Numbered from the stretch's first letter, positions 28,884 through 39,062 are shown. The stretch: 64,000 nucleotides of DNA from Vreelandella neptunia (GCF_022489065.1 NZ_JAKVTW010000013.1:1-64000), one strand, 5' to 3'. Translations and numbers: made by a program. The notes: generated from the sequence alone by a model not told the origin.

Positions 28884-29169
28884 AACCAGTTAATAAGTGA
28901 AGCACAAGTTGAAAAAGTCGCTGCACGTGTCACAAAGCAGTAGAATGGTAAAAATGGCGCAGCATAGGGCTAATAACGATGTTAAGTACGCCCTAAAGCA
29001 GTTAATTGATCGCATATTCCCTTGTTTTTGCAATCACTGCCCCCATGTTGCGAGCATGGTGCTTGCCACCGTGCGTTGGGGTTCTTAAAATTGCCCCTTT
29101 GATCTTTTTAGACGCAATCAGCACAATTACACGCAATCAACACAACGCCCAGCCGTTAGAGGACAATTC

Positions 29170-30522
29170 ATGCAAGTTTCTGTCGAGACGACCTCCCAGA
29201 TCGAACGCCGCATCACCATTCAAGTGCCGGCGGCCGAAATTGATGGGGCCGTTAGCGCTCGCTTGAAAGACACAGCGAAGAATGTTCGCTTGAATGGTTT
29301 TCGCCAGGGCCGGGTGCCAATGGCAGTAGTTCAGCAGCGCTACGGCCAAGACGTTCGTAACGAGGTGGTCAGTGAAGTAATGCGCGAACGCTACGTGCGC
29401 GCTATTGCTGAAGAAGGCCTAAACCCGGCTGGCTTCCCACAAATTGAGCCTTCCGTTAATGAATCAGGCAAAGACCTTGAGTTCGTGGCGGTAATGGAGA
29501 TCTACCCTCAGGTAGAGCTGGCTTCAATTGAAGGTACTGACATTGAACGCCCAGTGGTAACCGTTAGCGATGCAGATGTCGATGAAATGATCGACACGCT
29601 GCGTAAGCAAAACGCCGCTTGGGAAGAAGTCGATGCTGCTGCCGCCGACGGTGATCAAGTGACTATCGACTTCCAGGGCTATATTGATGACGAGCCGTTC
29701 GAAGGCGGTAGTGCAGAAGGTCATTCACTGGTCATTGGTTCTAATAGCTTTATTCCAGGTTTTGAAGAGCAGTTGATTGGCGCCAAAGCAGGCGAAGAAA
29801 AAACACTCAGCGTCACCTTCCCTGAAGATTACCAAGCTGAGCACTTAGCTGGTAAAGAAGCGAGCTTCAAGGTCACGGTCCATAAAGTCAGCAGCCAGAA
29901 ACTACCTGAGGTAGATGCTGAATTTATCGAGCGTTTTGGTGTGGAAGGCGGTGACCAAGAAAAATTCCGCGCTGAAATTAAAAAGAACATGACTCGCGAA
30001 GCCTCGCAGGCGGTTGATAACCGCGTGAAGCAGCAAGTGCTAGATGCGCTTAAAAAGGTTAACGAGATTCCTGTTCCGAGCGCACTGGTTCAGCAAGAAA
30101 CGGATGGCATGAAGCGTCAAGCGGCTCAGCAGTTTGGCCTAGGTGAAGATTTTGACGTTAGCCAGTTGCCCAATGAGCTTTTCGAAGAGCAGGCAAAAGG
30201 TCGTGTTCAAGTTGGTTTATTGCTGGCTGAAGTGATCAAGGCTAACGAACTGGATGCTGACGATGACGCTATCAAAGCTAAAGTGACCGAGTTGGCTGAG
30301 CAGTACCAGGATCCTGATGAAGTGGTCAGCTACTACATGGGTAATGAAGAGCTGAAAACCCAGGTTAAATCTGCCATTCTCGAAGAGAAAGCGGTTGCTA
30401 AGCTGCTTGAGCAGACCAACATTAAAGACGTTGAAATGACTTATCAGCAAGCCCTTGCCGCTGCGCAAAAGCAGGCAGAGCAAGATGAGGGTGCTGAAGA
30501 AGGCGAGCAAGCTAACGCCTAA
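29170..30522 (+). CDS. tig: Trigger factor
   Basis: Ribosome-associated chaperone and peptidyl-prolyl isomerase. The 450-residue protein has the N-terminal ribosome-binding domain with the loop GFRQGRVP, an FKBP-like domain (about 150-245, with GDQVTIDFQGYIDDEPFEGG and SFIPGFEEQLIGAKAGEEK), and a helical C-terminal chaperone domain. The C-terminal tail is unusually acidic (EQDEGAEEGEQANA) and makes the protein slightly longer than the E. coli one. It heads the conserved tig-clpP-clpX-lon cluster. Confidence 0.97.
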   Translation: MQVSVETTSQIERRITIQVPAAEIDGAVSARLKDTAKNVRLNGFRQGRVPMAVVQQRYGQDVRNEVVSEVMRERYVRAIAEEGLNPAGFPQIEPSVNESGKDLEFVAVMEIYPQVELASIEGTDIERPVVTVSDADVDEMIDTLRKQNAAWEEVDAAAADGDQVTIDFQGYIDDEPFEGGSAEGHSLVIGSNSFIPGFEEQLIGAKAGEEKTLSVTFPEDYQAEHLAGKEASFKVTVHKVSSQKLPEVDAEFIERFGVEGGDQEKFRAEIKKNMTREASQAVDNRVKQQVLDALKKVNEIPVPSALVQQETDGMKRQAAQQFGLGEDFDVSQLPNELFEEQAKGRVQVGLLLAEVIKANELDADDDAIKAKVTELAEQYQDPDEVVSYYMGNEELKTQVKSAILEEKAVAKLLEQTNIKDVEMTYQQALAAAQKQAEQDEGAEEGEQANA

Positions 30523-30535
30523 CACCCTGGAGTGT

Positions 30536-30562
30536 GGCGCACCCCTATGTCGGTGCGCCTTT
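30536..30562 (+). terminator. Partial terminator/attenuator between tig and clpP
   Basis: A perfect 8-base stem GGCGCACC/GGTGCGCC with an 8-base loop, followed by only TTT and a pyrimidine-rich run. It is 14 bases after tig and 29 bases before clpP. It could reduce read-through so that trigger factor is made in excess of ClpP, or stabilise processed mRNA ends. Confidence 0.55.
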
Positions 30563-30590
30563 CCCTTCCCGGACGCAAGGAATCACCTGA

Positions 30591-31208
30591 ATGAGTGAGT
30601 TTGATATTCAAAACGCCGGCGGTCTAGTGCCCATGGTGGTTGAGCAGAGCGCCAAAGGGGAAAGAGCCTACGACATTTACTCACGCCTTTTGAAAGAGCG
30701 TGTGATCTTTTTGGTAGGCCCTGTAGAAGATTACATGGCTAATTTGGTTGTCGCCCAGTTGCTGTTTCTGGAGTCAGAAAATCCAGATAAAGATATTCAC
30801 CTGTATATCAACTCGCCAGGTGGTTCAGTCACCGCGGGGATGTCGATTTACGACACTATGCAGTTCGTGAAGCCGGATGTTTCTACGGTCTGTATTGGGC
30901 AAGCCGCTAGCATGGGCGCGCTGCTGTTAACAGCAGGTGCTGCTGGCAAGCGTTATTGCTTACCCAATTCACGAGTGATGATTCATCAGCCGCTGGGTGG
31001 CTACCAAGGCCAGGCGTCTGATATTGAAATTCATACCCGTGAAATCCTGGGTATTCGTGAGAAGCTGAATCAAATTCTGGCTCATCATACGGGCCAAGAT
31101 ATTGAAACTGTCTCGCGTGATACGGACCGGGATAACTTCATGAGCGCCAATAAAGCCAAAGAGTATGGCTTGATTGATGCAGTGCTGGATAAGCGGCCTA
31201 CATCCTGA
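30591..31208 (+). CDS. clpP: ATP-dependent Clp protease proteolytic subunit
   Basis: Serine protease that forms the double-heptamer chamber used by ClpX and ClpA. The 205-residue protein has the catalytic triad S107 (GQAASMGA), H132 (MIHQPLGG) and D181 ([10 protein letters not shown]), and the INSPGGSV oxyanion strand. It probably loses a short N-terminal propeptide, as in E. coli. It lies between tig and clpX in the standard order. Confidence 0.98.
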   Translation: MSEFDIQNAGGLVPMVVEQSAKGERAYDIYSRLLKERVIFLVGPVEDYMANLVVAQLLFLESENPDKDIHLYINSPGGSVTAGMSIYDTMQFVKPDVSTVCIGQAASMGALLLTAGAAGKRYCLPNSRVMIHQPLGGYQGQASDIEIHTREILGIREKLNQILAHHTGQDIETVSRDTDRDNFMSANKAKEYGLIDAVLDKRPTS

Positions 31209-31245
31209 TAGCGTGATAGGATTCTGCTTTTCTAACGAGCTTTTC

Positions 31246-31263
31246 CGGCGGCGTAAGCCGCCG
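31246..31263 (+). repeat. GC-rich hairpin just upstream of clpX
   Basis: CGGCGGC-GTAA-GCCGCCG forms a perfect 7-base stem with a GNRA loop, eight bases upstream of the clpX Shine-Dalgarno (31271-31275). Without a T-run it is not a terminator. It may be an mRNA processing or stability element. Confidence 0.6.
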
Positions 31264-31282
31264 CAGTGATAGAGGTATGCGA

Positions 31283-32563
31283 ATGGCCGACGGCAAAGGC
31301 AAAGACGAAGGTGGCAAACTGCTCTACTGCTCGTTTTGTGGTAAAAATCAAAACGAAGTACGTAAGCTGATTGCGGGCCCGTCCGTCTATATCTGCGATG
31401 AGTGTGTCGACTTATGTAATGACATCATTCGCGAGGAAGTTCTCGAAGCCGATGCCGAGAGCGACGACGAGCGTTTACCTACACCTCGCGAAATACGCCA
31501 TACGCTTGATGATTACGTCATCGGACAGGATCGCGCCAAAATGGTGCTTTCTGTAGCGGTGTACAACCACTACAAGCGTCTAAAAACAGATGTGCGAGAC
31601 GGCGACGTTGAGTTAGGTAAATCGAATATTCTGCTAATTGGCCCGACGGGTAGCGGTAAAACGTTGCTGGCGGAAACCATGGCTCGGCTGCTGAATGTGC
31701 CTTTTACCATTGCAGATGCAACCACGCTGACCGAAGCCGGTTATGTCGGTGAAGATGTTGAGAACATCATTCAGAAGTTGTTGCAGAAGTGCGATTACGA
31801 CGTCGAAAAAGCTGAACGCGGCATTGTTTATATCGATGAAATAGACAAGATTTCACGCAAATCAGATAACCCTTCCATCACTCGAGACGTTTCGGGTGAG
31901 GGGGTTCAGCAGGCACTGCTTAAGCTAATTGAAGGCACTACCGCTTCTGTCCCCCCACAAGGTGGGCGTAAGCACCCGCAGCAGGAGTTTGTCCAAGTTA
32001 ATACTGGCAATATTCTGTTTATCGTTGGCGGTGCATTTGCAGGTCTTGATAAAGTTATTCGAGATCGTGCTGAAAAGGGCGGTATTGGTTTTAATGCGGC
32101 AGTGAAAAGCAAGGAGTCCTCCCGTGGGGTGGGTGAATTGCTGGCTGACGTTGAGCCTGATGATCTCGTGAAGTTTGGCCTGATTCCTGAGTTTGTTGGT
32201 CGCCTACCAATCATAGCGACGCTGATGGAACTCACAGAAGATGCGCTAGTGCAGATTCTGACAGAGCCTAAAAATTCACTGATCAAGCAGTACGCCAAGC
32301 TATTTGAAATGGAAGGTGTGGCGCTTGAGTTCAGAGATGAAGCGCTACGTGCCGTTGCCGAAAAAGCGATGGAACGTAAGACAGGTGCTCGTGGCCTGCG
32401 CTCTATTTTAGAATCTGTGCTGCTAGACACCATGTACGAGATTCCGTCCCTTGAAGGCGTCAGTAAAGTCGTGATTGATGGCTCAGTGATTGCCGGTGAG
32501 AGTGAACCTCTGCTGATTTACTCTCAGCAGGAAGAAGCGCGTGTCGACGGCACTGATGGTTAG
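31283..32563 (+). CDS. clpX: ATP-dependent Clp protease ATPase subunit ClpX
   Basis: AAA+ unfoldase that feeds substrates to ClpP. The 426-residue protein has the N-terminal zinc domain ([14 protein letters not shown] with CDECVDLC), Walker [13 protein letters not shown], Walker [11 protein letters not shown], pore loop GYVGEDV, and the ClpP-binding IGF-type loop, here GGIGFNA. Two ATGs compete: the one at 31277 is only one base after AGAGG, while the one at 31283 is seven bases away, so I use 31283 ([11 protein letters not shown]). A perfect terminator follows. Confidence 0.98.
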   Translation: MADGKGKDEGGKLLYCSFCGKNQNEVRKLIAGPSVYICDECVDLCNDIIREEVLEADAESDDERLPTPREIRHTLDDYVIGQDRAKMVLSVAVYNHYKRLKTDVRDGDVELGKSNILLIGPTGSGKTLLAETMARLLNVPFTIADATTLTEAGYVGEDVENIIQKLLQKCDYDVEKAERGIVYIDEIDKISRKSDNPSITRDVSGEGVQQALLKLIEGTTASVPPQGGRKHPQQEFVQVNTGNILFIVGGAFAGLDKVIRDRAEKGGIGFNAAVKSKESSRGVGELLADVEPDDLVKFGLIPEFVGRLPIIATLMELTEDALVQILTEPKNSLIKQYAKLFEMEGVALEFRDEALRAVAEKAMERKTGARGLRSILESVLLDTMYEIPSLEGVSKVVIDGSVIAGESEPLLIYSQQEEARVDGTDG

Positions 32564-32608
32564 TGACTAATTGATACCGGCCCCAGCTTTAACCGCTTGC
32601 GCTAAAAC

Positions 32609-32640
32609 CAAGGGGTCGCTTAGGCGACCCCTTGTTGTTG
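32609..32640 (+). terminator. Rho-independent terminator after clpX
   Basis: A perfect 11-base stem CAAGGGGTCGC/GCGACCCCTTG with TTAG loop, followed by TTGTTG. The tail is interrupted by G residues, so some read-through to lon is possible. Confidence 0.85.
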
Positions 32641-32717
32641 AAGAGCGTTGTTGCGAAGTGTTACTGCCCAGTCCGTTCAAAGCTAATGTGTTAAAGCCAG
32701 TTTATTGACGACTCTGC

Positions 32718-32748
32718 AGTACTTTTCCAAGTACTCTTTTTAAGTACT
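32718..32748. repeat. Three AGTACT repeats upstream of lon
   Basis: The palindromic hexamer AGTACT occurs at 32718, 32730 and 32743, spaced 12 and 13 bases, ending 27 bases before the lon ATG. Spacing slightly above one helical turn would put the sites roughly on one DNA face. They could be operator half-sites or lie in the 5' untranslated region. Confidence 0.55.
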
Positions 32749-32775
32749 CATTCGATTTGCCGAGGAACGTCTGCG

Positions 32776-35187
32776 ATGCAGCAGAACGCCGAACAGACAC
32801 AATGTCTACCCCTTTTACCATTGCGCGATGTGGTTGTTTATCCGCAAATGGTCATCCCCCTTTTTGTAGGGCGTGAAAAATCGATCCAGGCGCTTGAGGC
32901 GGCGATGGAGGCTGATAAGCGTGTACTACTGGTGGCCCAGCGTGAAGCTTCTCAGGATGAACCGGATAACGCTGATCTTTATTCTATGGGTACCGTGGCT
33001 GACATTATGCAGCTACTCAAGCTTCCTGACGGTACCGTCAAAGTGCTCATTGAGGGTAATTTTCGCGCGGATGTCCTGAGTGTCGAAGAGAGTGAGTCCG
33101 GCTACACGCAGGCGCATTTAACGCCCCGAGAGAGTGAACCACTCACCAGCCGTGAACAAGAAGCGCTGGTTCGCGTGCTGCTTAATCAATTTGAGCAGTA
33201 CGTAAAACTGTCCAAAAAAGTCCCCAACGAAGTGCTTAACTCACTGTCGGGGATAGAAGATCCAAGCCGCCTGGTGGACACCATTTGTGCTCACCTGTCG
33301 CTTAAGATCGGTGATAAACAAGAGCTGCTTGAAATGGATCGCGTGCGTGATCGCATTGAGCACCTAATGGCGCTGATTGAGTCTGAAATTGATCTGCTTC
33401 AAGTAGAGAAGCGCATCCGCTCGCGCGTAAAGGAGCAGATGGAGAAAACCCAGCGTGAGTACTATCTCAACGAGCAGATGAAAGCTATCCAGAAAGAGAT
33501 GGGTGAGCTGGATAATGTGCCAAATGAAGCTGAGAAGTACGAGCTGGCGATTAAAGAATCAGGTATGCCGAAAGAGGCGTTTGAGAAAGCCACGCAAGAG
33601 CTTAATAAGCTCAAAATGATGGCCTCAAACTCCGCCGAAGCGACCGTGGTGCGCTCCTATCTTGATTGGTTGGTGGCGGTGCCGTGGAAAAAGCGCACAC
33701 GTGTAAAGCATGATCTCGTCAAGGCACAGCAAGTGCTTGATGAAGATCACTACGGCCTCGAAGAGGTCAAAGCACGCATTTTAGAGTATCTGGCCGTACA
33801 GACGCGTGTACGCAAGATGAAAGGCCCTGTGTTGTGCTTGGTAGGCCCACCTGGCGTAGGTAAAACGTCTCTCGGCCAATCCATCGCCCGCGCTACCAAC
33901 CGTAAATATGTGCGTTTGGCGCTGGGTGGGGTTCGTGATGAGTCCGAAATTCGTGGCCATCGACGCACCTATATTGGTTCGTTGCCAGGCAAATTGATGC
34001 AGCGCATGAGCCGTGCCGGGGTTAAAAACCCCTTGTTCCTGCTTGATGAGGTGGACAAGCTGGGTATGGATCATCGAGGTGATCCCGCGTCTGCACTGTT
34101 GGAAGTGCTTGATCCCGAACAGAATAATAGCTTTAGTGACCATTATTTAGAGCTTGACTACGATCTTTCAGAGACGCTGTTCATTTGTACCGCCAACTCG
34201 ATGAATATCCCCAGCGCTTTGCTTGATCGTATGGAGATAATTCGTCTGCCGGGTTACACCGAAGATGAGAAGCTAGCTATCGCTAAGCGCTATTTATTGC
34301 CTAAGCAACTAGCAGCCAACGGGTTGAAAGGCGTTGAGTTAACGCTGGAAGACAGCGCTCTATTGGAGCTTATTCGCTATTACACCCGTGAAGCAGGTGT
34401 GCGTGAGCTCGAGCGGCAGATTGCCAAAGTGTCGCGTAAAGTGCTGCGTGAACGTCTTGAAAATGAGCGTGATCCAACCTCTGATAAAGGCGGACAAAGC
34501 TTAACGGCTGATCAGATTGAGCACTATGCGGGTGTGCGCCGTTACAGTTATGGCTTGGCAGAGAAAGAAGATCAAATTGGCCGTGTCACGGGTCTTGCCT
34601 GGACATCCGTGGGTGGTGAACTGCTCAACATTGAGTCAGTAGTCACGCCAGGCAAAGGCCGAATTAACAAAACTGGCTCACTTGGCGATGTTATGAAGGA
34701 GTCGGTTAGTGCTGCGCACACGGTGGTCAGGGCCAGGGCAGAAGCGTACGGAATTGATCCTGAGCGGTTTGAAAAAGAGGATCTACATATTCACGTACCT
34801 GAAGGTGCAACGCCTAAGGATGGCCCCAGTGCGGGTATTGCGATGGTGACGGCGATTGTCTCTGCCTATACTCAGCGAGCAGTGCGTTGTGACGTTGCTA
34901 TGACCGGCGAAGTCAATCTGCGTGGAGAAGTGCTGCCAATAGGTGGCCTGAAGGAGAAATTGCTGGCAGCCCGCCGCGGTGGTATAAAGACTGTGCTAAT
35001 TCCTGAAGAAAACCGTCGTGATCTCAAGGAAGTACCTGACAATATCAAAGGAGCATTGGATATTCGTCCGGTACGTTGGATAGATGATGTCTTAGCCGTC
35101 GCGCTAGCTGATAAGGTTGAAGATGGTGCGCAGTTGAAAAGCACCGACGCATCGTTTAGCAATAACGTAGTTGCTAGTACCCATTAA
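32776..35187 (+). CDS. lon: Lon protease
   Basis: ATP-dependent cytoplasmic protease that removes misfolded and regulatory proteins. The 803-residue protein has the N-terminal LAN substrate-binding domain (about 10-205), a coiled coil, the AAA+ module with Walker A GPPGVGKTS and Walker B FLLDEVDKL, and the C-terminal Ser-Lys protease domain with PKDGPSAGIA (catalytic Ser) and GLKEKLLAARRGG (catalytic Lys). It has its own upstream region after the clpX terminator, with three AGTACT repeats. I see no obvious heat-shock promoter by eye. Confidence 0.98.
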   Translation: MQQNAEQTQCLPLLPLRDVVVYPQMVIPLFVGREKSIQALEAAMEADKRVLLVAQREASQDEPDNADLYSMGTVADIMQLLKLPDGTVKVLIEGNFRADVLSVEESESGYTQAHLTPRESEPLTSREQEALVRVLLNQFEQYVKLSKKVPNEVLNSLSGIEDPSRLVDTICAHLSLKIGDKQELLEMDRVRDRIEHLMALIESEIDLLQVEKRIRSRVKEQMEKTQREYYLNEQMKAIQKEMGELDNVPNEAEKYELAIKESGMPKEAFEKATQELNKLKMMASNSAEATVVRSYLDWLVAVPWKKRTRVKHDLVKAQQVLDEDHYGLEEVKARILEYLAVQTRVRKMKGPVLCLVGPPGVGKTSLGQSIARATNRKYVRLALGGVRDESEIRGHRRTYIGSLPGKLMQRMSRAGVKNPLFLLDEVDKLGMDHRGDPASALLEVLDPEQNNSFSDHYLELDYDLSETLFICTANSMNIPSALLDRMEIIRLPGYTEDEKLAIAKRYLLPKQLAANGLKGVELTLEDSALLELIRYYTREAGVRELERQIAKVSRKVLRERLENERDPTSDKGGQSLTADQIEHYAGVRRYSYGLAEKEDQIGRVTGLAWTSVGGELLNIESVVTPGKGRINKTGSLGDVMKESVSAAHTVVRARAEAYGIDPERFEKEDLHIHVPEGATPKDGPSAGIAMVTAIVSAYTQRAVRCDVAMTGEVNLRGEVLPIGGLKEKLLAARRGGIKTVLIPEENRRDLKEVPDNIKGALDIRPVRWIDDVLAVALADKVEDGAQLKSTDASFSNNVVASTH

Positions 35188-35272
35188 GCTGTTAAAGTCC
35201 TCCGTGGTCTTTAATTTTACTTAATATTAATGCTCGCTGCTACGTGTGGCGGGTATCTCACGGCATGGTTGC

Positions 35273-35302
35273 TTGACAGATGTTTCATGGCATTGCTATA
35301 AA
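35273..35302 (+). promoter_or_regulatory. Sigma-70 promoter for hupB
   Basis: TTGACA (35273-35278) and TATAAA (35297-35302) are separated by 18 bases, close to the consensus. Transcription would begin near 35309, about 75 bases upstream of the hupB GTG start. Confidence 0.75.
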
Positions 35303-35383
35303 ACGCAGCTATGCTTTGATCGTCGTACCCACCGGTGACCATGCCGTTCAGAGCCATTTTTTGAAACAGTCAAGGGGTGAAGA

Positions 35384-35656
35384 GTGAATAAGTCCGAGCT
35401 GATTGAAGCCATTGCCGCATCTGCAGATATCCCGAAAGCAGCGGCAACCCGCGCATTGGATGCCATGGTGGAGTCTGTCACCGATAGCCTTAAGAAGGGT
35501 GAAAGCGTATCACTGGTAGGTTTTGGTACCTTCGCAATCAAAGAGCGTGCAGCGCGAACTGGCCGTAACCCACAAACGGGTCAGCCAATTCAGATCAGTG
35601 CTGCAAAAGTACCCAGCTTCAAAGCAGGTAAAGCACTGAAAGACGCCGTCAACTAA
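35384..35656 (+). CDS. hupB: DNA-binding protein HU-beta
   Basis: A 90-residue nucleoid protein that bends DNA non-specifically. It begins [20 protein letters not shown] after the initiator and has the beta-arm [20 protein letters not shown], ending [13 protein letters not shown]. The start is a GTG, preceded by AAGGGG about eight bases away. No ATG lies in frame nearby. It follows lon, as in E. coli and Pseudomonas, with its own promoter and a perfect 13-base terminator. Confidence 0.97.
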   Translation: MNKSELIEAIAASADIPKAAATRALDAMVESVTDSLKKGESVSLVGFGTFAIKERAARTGRNPQTGQPIQISAAKVPSFKAGKALKDAVN

Positions 35657-35680
35657 TTTGACCGCGTTTGCTGTAACCTT

Positions 35681-35718
35681 ATGGGCGCATCGCACTGGCG
35701 ATGCGCCCATGTTATTTT
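35681..35718 (+). terminator. Rho-independent terminator after hupB
   Basis: A perfect 13-base stem (35681-35693 with 35698-35710) with ACTG loop, followed by GTTATTTT. It lies 24 bases after the hupB stop. Confidence 0.9.
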
Positions 35719-35782
35719 CTGGCCCTCTATTTGTTAGGATTTAGCGGGTCAATGTGTTTGGCTGTGACAATCTGAGGCTAGC

Positions 35783-37603
35783 ATGCTGCAAAGTATTCGA
35801 GATGGCTCCAGGAGCTGGGGTGCCAAAATTATTATCGGTGTTATGGTCGCGGCCATGGCACTTTTCGGGATTGAGTCTCTGTTTGGGCTTTTTGGCAGCG
35901 ATCCAGACGAAGTAGCGAGTGTTAACGGGCAGCCGATTATGCGCCAGCAAGTTGAGCTAGAAGTTCAGCGCGCTTTACGTTCAGGGCAGGTGCCACCGGA
36001 GCAGGAGCGAGCCCTGCGTAGCGATATGCTTGATCAGCTCATCACCCAGCAACTGCTATCTCAATACGCTGAAGATGGTGGTTTCAGCGTGTCGGATGAG
36101 CAGTTAGACCAAATGATTGTCAGCCTACCTGAATTTCATGACCAGGATGGTCGATTCTCCGCTGAAGTATTTCGTAACCGTTTAGCTGGCGCAGGCTATA
36201 CGCCATTGTCATTTCGCCAGGAGTTACGTGTCGATATTCAGCGGCAGCATTTGCAGCAAGGGTTAGCCTTTAGTGATTTCAGCCTACCTAATGAGCAAGA
36301 GCGGTTGGCAGAATTGCAGCGCCAGCAGCGGAGTTTGCGCTACGTTGTATTGGATGGAGATGACGTTGAGGCTGACTCCAATGTGAGTGAGGAAGATCTT
36401 CAAGCGTTTTACGATGCCCACCAGGACCGCTATGAGCGCCCTGAACAGGTGCGCATTGAGTATGTCATGGTTGATCGTCAGGAAATGGCTGAAGGCCGTG
36501 ACGTAGATGAAGAGGCATTGCGCAATGCATGGCGCGAGCAGAACCGTGATGCTGATCGCCGTGTATCCCACATCATGATCACCTTTGGCAATGAGCGAAC
36601 CCAAGAAGAGGCGCAGCAGTTAGCCGAAACAGCCCGGGAAGCGCTCAATAACGGTGAGTCCTTTGCAGATACTGCTCTGCGCTATTCTGACGACACTGCT
36701 AGTGCAGAAGAGGGCGGTGATCTTGGCGTTATCACTCGTGGCTTCTTTGGCGACAGTTTTGATGAAGCTGCTTTTGGTCTTGAAGAGGGGGATGTGTCCC
36801 AGCCGGTTGAATTGGATAGTGCTTTCCACATCATTCAGGTTACCGATATTCAAGGCCCGACGTTTGAAGAGCAGCGCGATGAGCTGGCACGTGAAGTAGC
36901 GCTACGTGATGTTGACGATGAGTTTAATCAGCGCGTTCAGCAACTCATTGATGAAAGTTTCGCTGCAGACGATCTGGAAAGTGTGGCTGAAAGCATTGGA
37001 CTGACACTCAATGAGAGCGATTGGCTGGCTCGTGACGATTTGGCGGACGGTGTGCTATCGGAGCCTGGCGTTATGTCAGCAGCGTTTAGCAGCGACGTGT
37101 TGGAAGAGGGGTATAACAGCGAAGTTATCGAGTTGGATCAGGATCGCCGCATGGTGCTGCGTGTTGCTGAACAGCGTGAAGCGACCGTTTTATCCCAGGA
37201 TGATGTCCGTGAAGAAGTCGAAATTTCTGTGGCTGCCGAACAACAGCAGCAAGCCCTGCGTGAAGAGGCGCAATCGCTAATCGCAGCGCTGCAAGAAGAT
37301 AGTCAGGTTGAGGTTGATTGGCTCGAAGCCAACAACGTGAGCCGGCAAGCCGATACCACCGTACCTCAAACGATTGTTCAGGAGGCTTTCCGTATGCCGC
37401 GTCCTGAAGAGGGTGGAAGTGTTTATCGGGCAGTTGAGCTGCCTCAAGGTGTAGCCGTTGTAGCGTTGGATAGCGTTACCGACGGTGAGGTCGATGAACA
37501 AATGGAGACATTCGTTTCACAAATGGCCGAGCAGTTGCGCGCTCAATCAGTTCTGCAGGGGTTGGTTGCTGACTTGCGCAGTGATGCAGATATAGAGCGA
37601 TAG
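35783..37603 (+). CDS. ppiD: Periplasmic folding chaperone PpiD (SurA N-terminal and parvulin domains)
   Basis: Inner-membrane-anchored periplasmic chaperone that meets proteins leaving the Sec translocon. The 606-residue protein has a short cytoplasmic N-terminus, one membrane helix (about 15-36), a SurA-type chaperone region, a parvulin domain at about 255-355 (RRVSHIMITF to AFHIIQVTDI) and a C-terminal chaperone segment. It is strongly acidic outside the membrane. Its place after hupB matches E. coli. A bidirectional terminator follows. Confidence 0.94.
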   Translation: MLQSIRDGSRSWGAKIIIGVMVAAMALFGIESLFGLFGSDPDEVASVNGQPIMRQQVELEVQRALRSGQVPPEQERALRSDMLDQLITQQLLSQYAEDGGFSVSDEQLDQMIVSLPEFHDQDGRFSAEVFRNRLAGAGYTPLSFRQELRVDIQRQHLQQGLAFSDFSLPNEQERLAELQRQQRSLRYVVLDGDDVEADSNVSEEDLQAFYDAHQDRYERPEQVRIEYVMVDRQEMAEGRDVDEEALRNAWREQNRDADRRVSHIMITFGNERTQEEAQQLAETAREALNNGESFADTALRYSDDTASAEEGGDLGVITRGFFGDSFDEAAFGLEEGDVSQPVELDSAFHIIQVTDIQGPTFEEQRDELAREVALRDVDDEFNQRVQQLIDESFAADDLESVAESIGLTLNESDWLARDDLADGVLSEPGVMSAAFSSDVLEEGYNSEVIELDQDRRMVLRVAEQREATVLSQDDVREEVEISVAAEQQQQALREEAQSLIAALQEDSQVEVDWLEANNVSRQADTTVPQTIVQEAFRMPRPEEGGSVYRAVELPQGVAVVALDSVTDGEVDEQMETFVSQMAEQLRAQSVLQGLVADLRSDADIER

Positions 37604-37621
37604 ATACGCTTAAATTGATCC

Positions 37622-37652
37622 AAAAAAAGCCGATCTCGCGATCGGCTTTTTT
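37622..37652. terminator. Bidirectional terminator between ppiD and lpxH
   Basis: AAAAAAGCCGATC-TCGC-GATCGGCTTTTTT is a perfect 13-base stem whose ends supply T-runs in both directions, placed between convergent genes. Confidence 0.95.
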
Positions 37653-37669
37653 ATATCTGTCAACAGTGG

Positions 37670-38443
37670 TCAGGTGTCAGGTAATTCGGTGTAAGAGAAC
37701 TGACGCAATCTTGGCGCTGTGTGATCCGAGCGTTCGACCACAATATCCCAACCATATTCAGCATTCCAATCGCCTAATACATAACGCGTAGCGGGGACGT
37801 CTTCAACCGTCAGGTCGTGTACGTCAGGGCGATGAGTGTGCCCATGAATCATGGTGGCAACACCAAACCGCTCCATCAACGAGACGACTTCCTGTTGGGT
37901 CACATCCATGATTGCCTCCGCTTTATTGGCGTTGGCCTCACCGGACTGCATGCGCAGGCTTTTGGCCAGCTCCAGACGTTGCTCTAGCGGTAGAGCCAGC
38001 ATTTGCGCTTGCCACTCTGGATTACGGGACTGCTGACGGAAGGCCATATAGGCCTCATCCTGAGTGCATAAGCTATCGCCATGAAGAAGTACCACGGGTA
38101 CCCCTTGAAGCTCGACTTCCTCAATGTCAGAGAGCAGCATTGCCTGACAGGCGTTAACAAAGCGCTCGCCGAGTAAAAAATCACGATTGCCGTGCATCAA
38201 ATAGACAGCGGTGCCCTCGCTGCTAAGCTTTTGTAAACGCTTAATGACCTCTTGGGCGACAACGCTAAGGGGATGGGTCTCGGCATCCAGAAGATCATCT
38301 CCAATCCAAGCGTCAAAAAGGTCGCCCAAAATGTACAGAGCATCTGCTCCTGGGGCAGTATGCTCAAGGTAACGGTAAAACCCCTGATTAATCTCAGGGG
38401 TATCGCTACTCAGATGCAGGTCAGCAATAAGCAGTGTGCGCAT
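37670..38443 (-). CDS. lpxH: UDP-2,3-diacylglucosamine diphosphatase LpxH
   Basis: Calcineurin-like metallophosphoesterase that cleaves UDP-2,3-diacylglucosamine to lipid X in lipid A synthesis. The 257-residue protein has the metal-binding motifs ADLHLS (D8, H10), GDLFDAWIGDD, HGNRDFLLG and HGHTHRPDVH. It lies 13 bases downstream of ppiB on the minus strand, so the two are probably one transcript. Family and function are well supported. Confidence 0.96.
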   Translation of the reverse strand: MRTLLIADLHLSSDTPEINQGFYRYLEHTAPGADALYILGDLFDAWIGDDLLDAETHPLSVVAQEVIKRLQKLSSEGTAVYLMHGNRDFLLGERFVNACQAMLLSDIEEVELQGVPVVLLHGDSLCTQDEAYMAFRQQSRNPEWQAQMLALPLEQRLELAKSLRMQSGEANANKAEAIMDVTQQEVVSLMERFGVATMIHGHTHRPDVHDLTVEDVPATRYVLGDWNAEYGWDIVVERSDHTAPRLRQFSYTELPDT

Positions 38444-38456
38444 AAGGCTCCCGGGG

Positions 38457-38957
38457 TTATTCCGCTTCCTTGACGTAAGCGCGCTCGATAATCACATCTT
38501 CAGACGGAACGTCCGCGTGCATGCCGCGACGGGTCGTGGCTACGTTTTTAATTTCGTTGACCACATCCATACCGTCAACGACTTCGCCAAAGACCGCATA
38601 GCCCCAGCCTTGAAGGCTTTTACCGCTATGATCCAAAAAGCTATTGTCGCCCACGTTGATAAAAAACTGCGCCGTCGCAGAGTGTGGATCCTGGGTGCGA
38701 GCCATGGCTAGCGTACCGATAGTGTTTTTTAAGCCGTTGTCGGCTTCGTTATCGATAGGGTCGCGGGTCGGTTTTTGCTCGAAGTCTTTATCGAAACCAC
38801 CGCCTTGAACCATGAACCCGTCAATTACCCGATGAAACAGGGTACCGTCATAGAATCCGTCGCGAACGTACTGCTCAAAATTCGCCGCGCTAATCGGCGC
38901 TTTTTCGTGGTTAAGAGCGATGGTGATGTCACCGTGGTTCGTCTGTAATACGATCAT
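38457..38957 (-). CDS. ppiB: Cytoplasmic peptidyl-prolyl cis-trans isomerase B
   Basis: Cyclophilin-type isomerase, 166 residues without signal peptide, so cytoplasmic. Active-site motifs are [30 protein letters not shown] and the tail [13 protein letters not shown]. The frame opens upstream at a TTG (38975), but AGGA lies eight bases before the ATG at 38957, which matches the family start. It diverges from glnS across about 105 bases and is followed by lpxH. Confidence 0.96.
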   Translation of the reverse strand: MIVLQTNHGDITIALNHEKAPISAANFEQYVRDGFYDGTLFHRVIDGFMVQGGGFDKDFEQKPTRDPIDNEADNGLKNTIGTLAMARTQDPHSATAQFFINVGDNSFLDHSGKSLQGWGYAVFGEVVDGMDVVNEIKNVATTRRGMHADVPSEDVIIERAYVKEAE

Positions 38958-39062
38958 TGATAAATTCCTGTTCAATAAAGGCGTTCGCCTTGGCGCTGTG
39001 CATCGGCGTCACGTTATAATAGCGGTTTTGCCCTGCACCGCGAAGGGCCATAGGAGTATCCT

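Noticed and set aside
28884..29169. Possible tRNA or small RNA gene in the gap before tig
   Set aside because: No TpsiC-like GGTTCRAATCC arm or cloverleaf could be traced on either strand.
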